A stretch of DNA of 5,793 nucleotides, taken from assembly GCA_025350885.1 (NCBI GenBank), contig JANXXA010000456.1, positions 1 through 5,793 of the forward strand, in the 5' to 3' direction. This stretch comes from Phenylobacterium sp. GTDB taxonomy: Bacteria; Pseudomonadota; Alphaproteobacteria; Caulobacterales; Caulobacteraceae. Position numbers and translations under genes: made by a program. Below are positions 5,616 through 5,793 of this stretch, piece by piece (position 1 is the first letter of the stretch; each line of letters begins with the position of its first letter). The notes beneath the pieces are model-generated. The model was given only the letters and a program-made list of their open reading frames with translations. It was not told where the DNA came from and searched no databases.

Positions 5616-5793
5616 CCGACCCCGCCGACACCGAGCGTGAGGTCGAGGCGCTGCTGTTCGCGGCGGCCGGGCCGTTGAGCGTCGCTGACCTTGCCGGGCG
5701 GATGACGCAGGGCGCTGACGTGACCGGCGCCATCGCGGCGCTGCAGGCGCGCTATCAGGGCAGGGGTGTCGAGCTGGCCTGCGTGGCCGGGCG
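5612..5793 (+). CDS. scpB: Segregation and condensation protein B (partial, C-terminus beyond right edge)
   Basis: The GTG at 5612-5614 overlaps the scpA stop TGA (5613-5615) in a GTGA junction. Sixty complete codons are visible, starting MTDPADTEREVEALLFAAAG (1-20) and continuing PLSVADLAGRM and IAALQARYQGRGVEL. The EALLFAAAGPLS pattern and the following helix-turn are the first winged helix of ScpB, which dimerises and binds the ScpA linker within Smc-ScpAB. An AGGAAGG at 5595-5601 lies 10 nt before the GTG, slightly far but usable. A full ScpB is usually about 180-240 residues, so about two thirds or more lies beyond the window. The partial state is due to the window edge. Position right after scpA is the standard order. 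Confidence 0.93.
   Translation, partial: MTDPADTEREVEALLFAAAGPLSVADLAGRMTQGADVTGAIAALQARYQGRGVELACVAG

Overview
The window is a GC-rich (roughly 70% by eye) bacterial chromosomal segment that looks alphaproteobacterial, most likely Caulobacteraceae (Caulobacter/Phenylobacterium type). The basis is protein style, the gene order ftsN-like / nagZ / scpA / scpB, and a C5/G5 hairpin repeat resembling ones I recall from Caulobacterales genomes. It reads as core housekeeping DNA. I see no transposase, tRNA, rRNA, CRISPR array or phage gene.

Layout: two divergent blocks meet at a 69-bp spacer around 1394-1462. Leftward (minus strand) are erpA (A-type Fe-S carrier), a small secreted beta-rich protein of unknown function, and xthA (exonuclease III), which runs off the left edge. 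Rightward (plus strand) are dgt (HD-domain dNTPase), an FtsN-like membrane-anchored SPOR protein, nagZ (GH3 beta-N-acetylglucosaminidase), scpA, and the first 60 codons of scpB, which runs off the right edge. Every base lies in a gene or in a gap of 190 bp or less.

The plus-strand block links nucleotide-pool control (Dgt), septal peptidoglycan binding (SPOR protein), muropeptide recycling (NagZ) and chromosome condensation (ScpA/ScpB, partners of Smc), so its theme is growth and division. The minus-strand block combines Fe-S maturation and DNA base-excision repair around an unassigned exported protein.

Two points stand out. First, a 190-bp stretch of consecutive GC-rich hairpins lies between nagZ and scpA, and its last arm is also the scpA ribosome binding site. 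Second, argS, which I recall lying between dgt and the SPOR gene in many alphaproteobacteria, is absent; only a 122-bp gap is there. I found no clearly novel multi-gene system.
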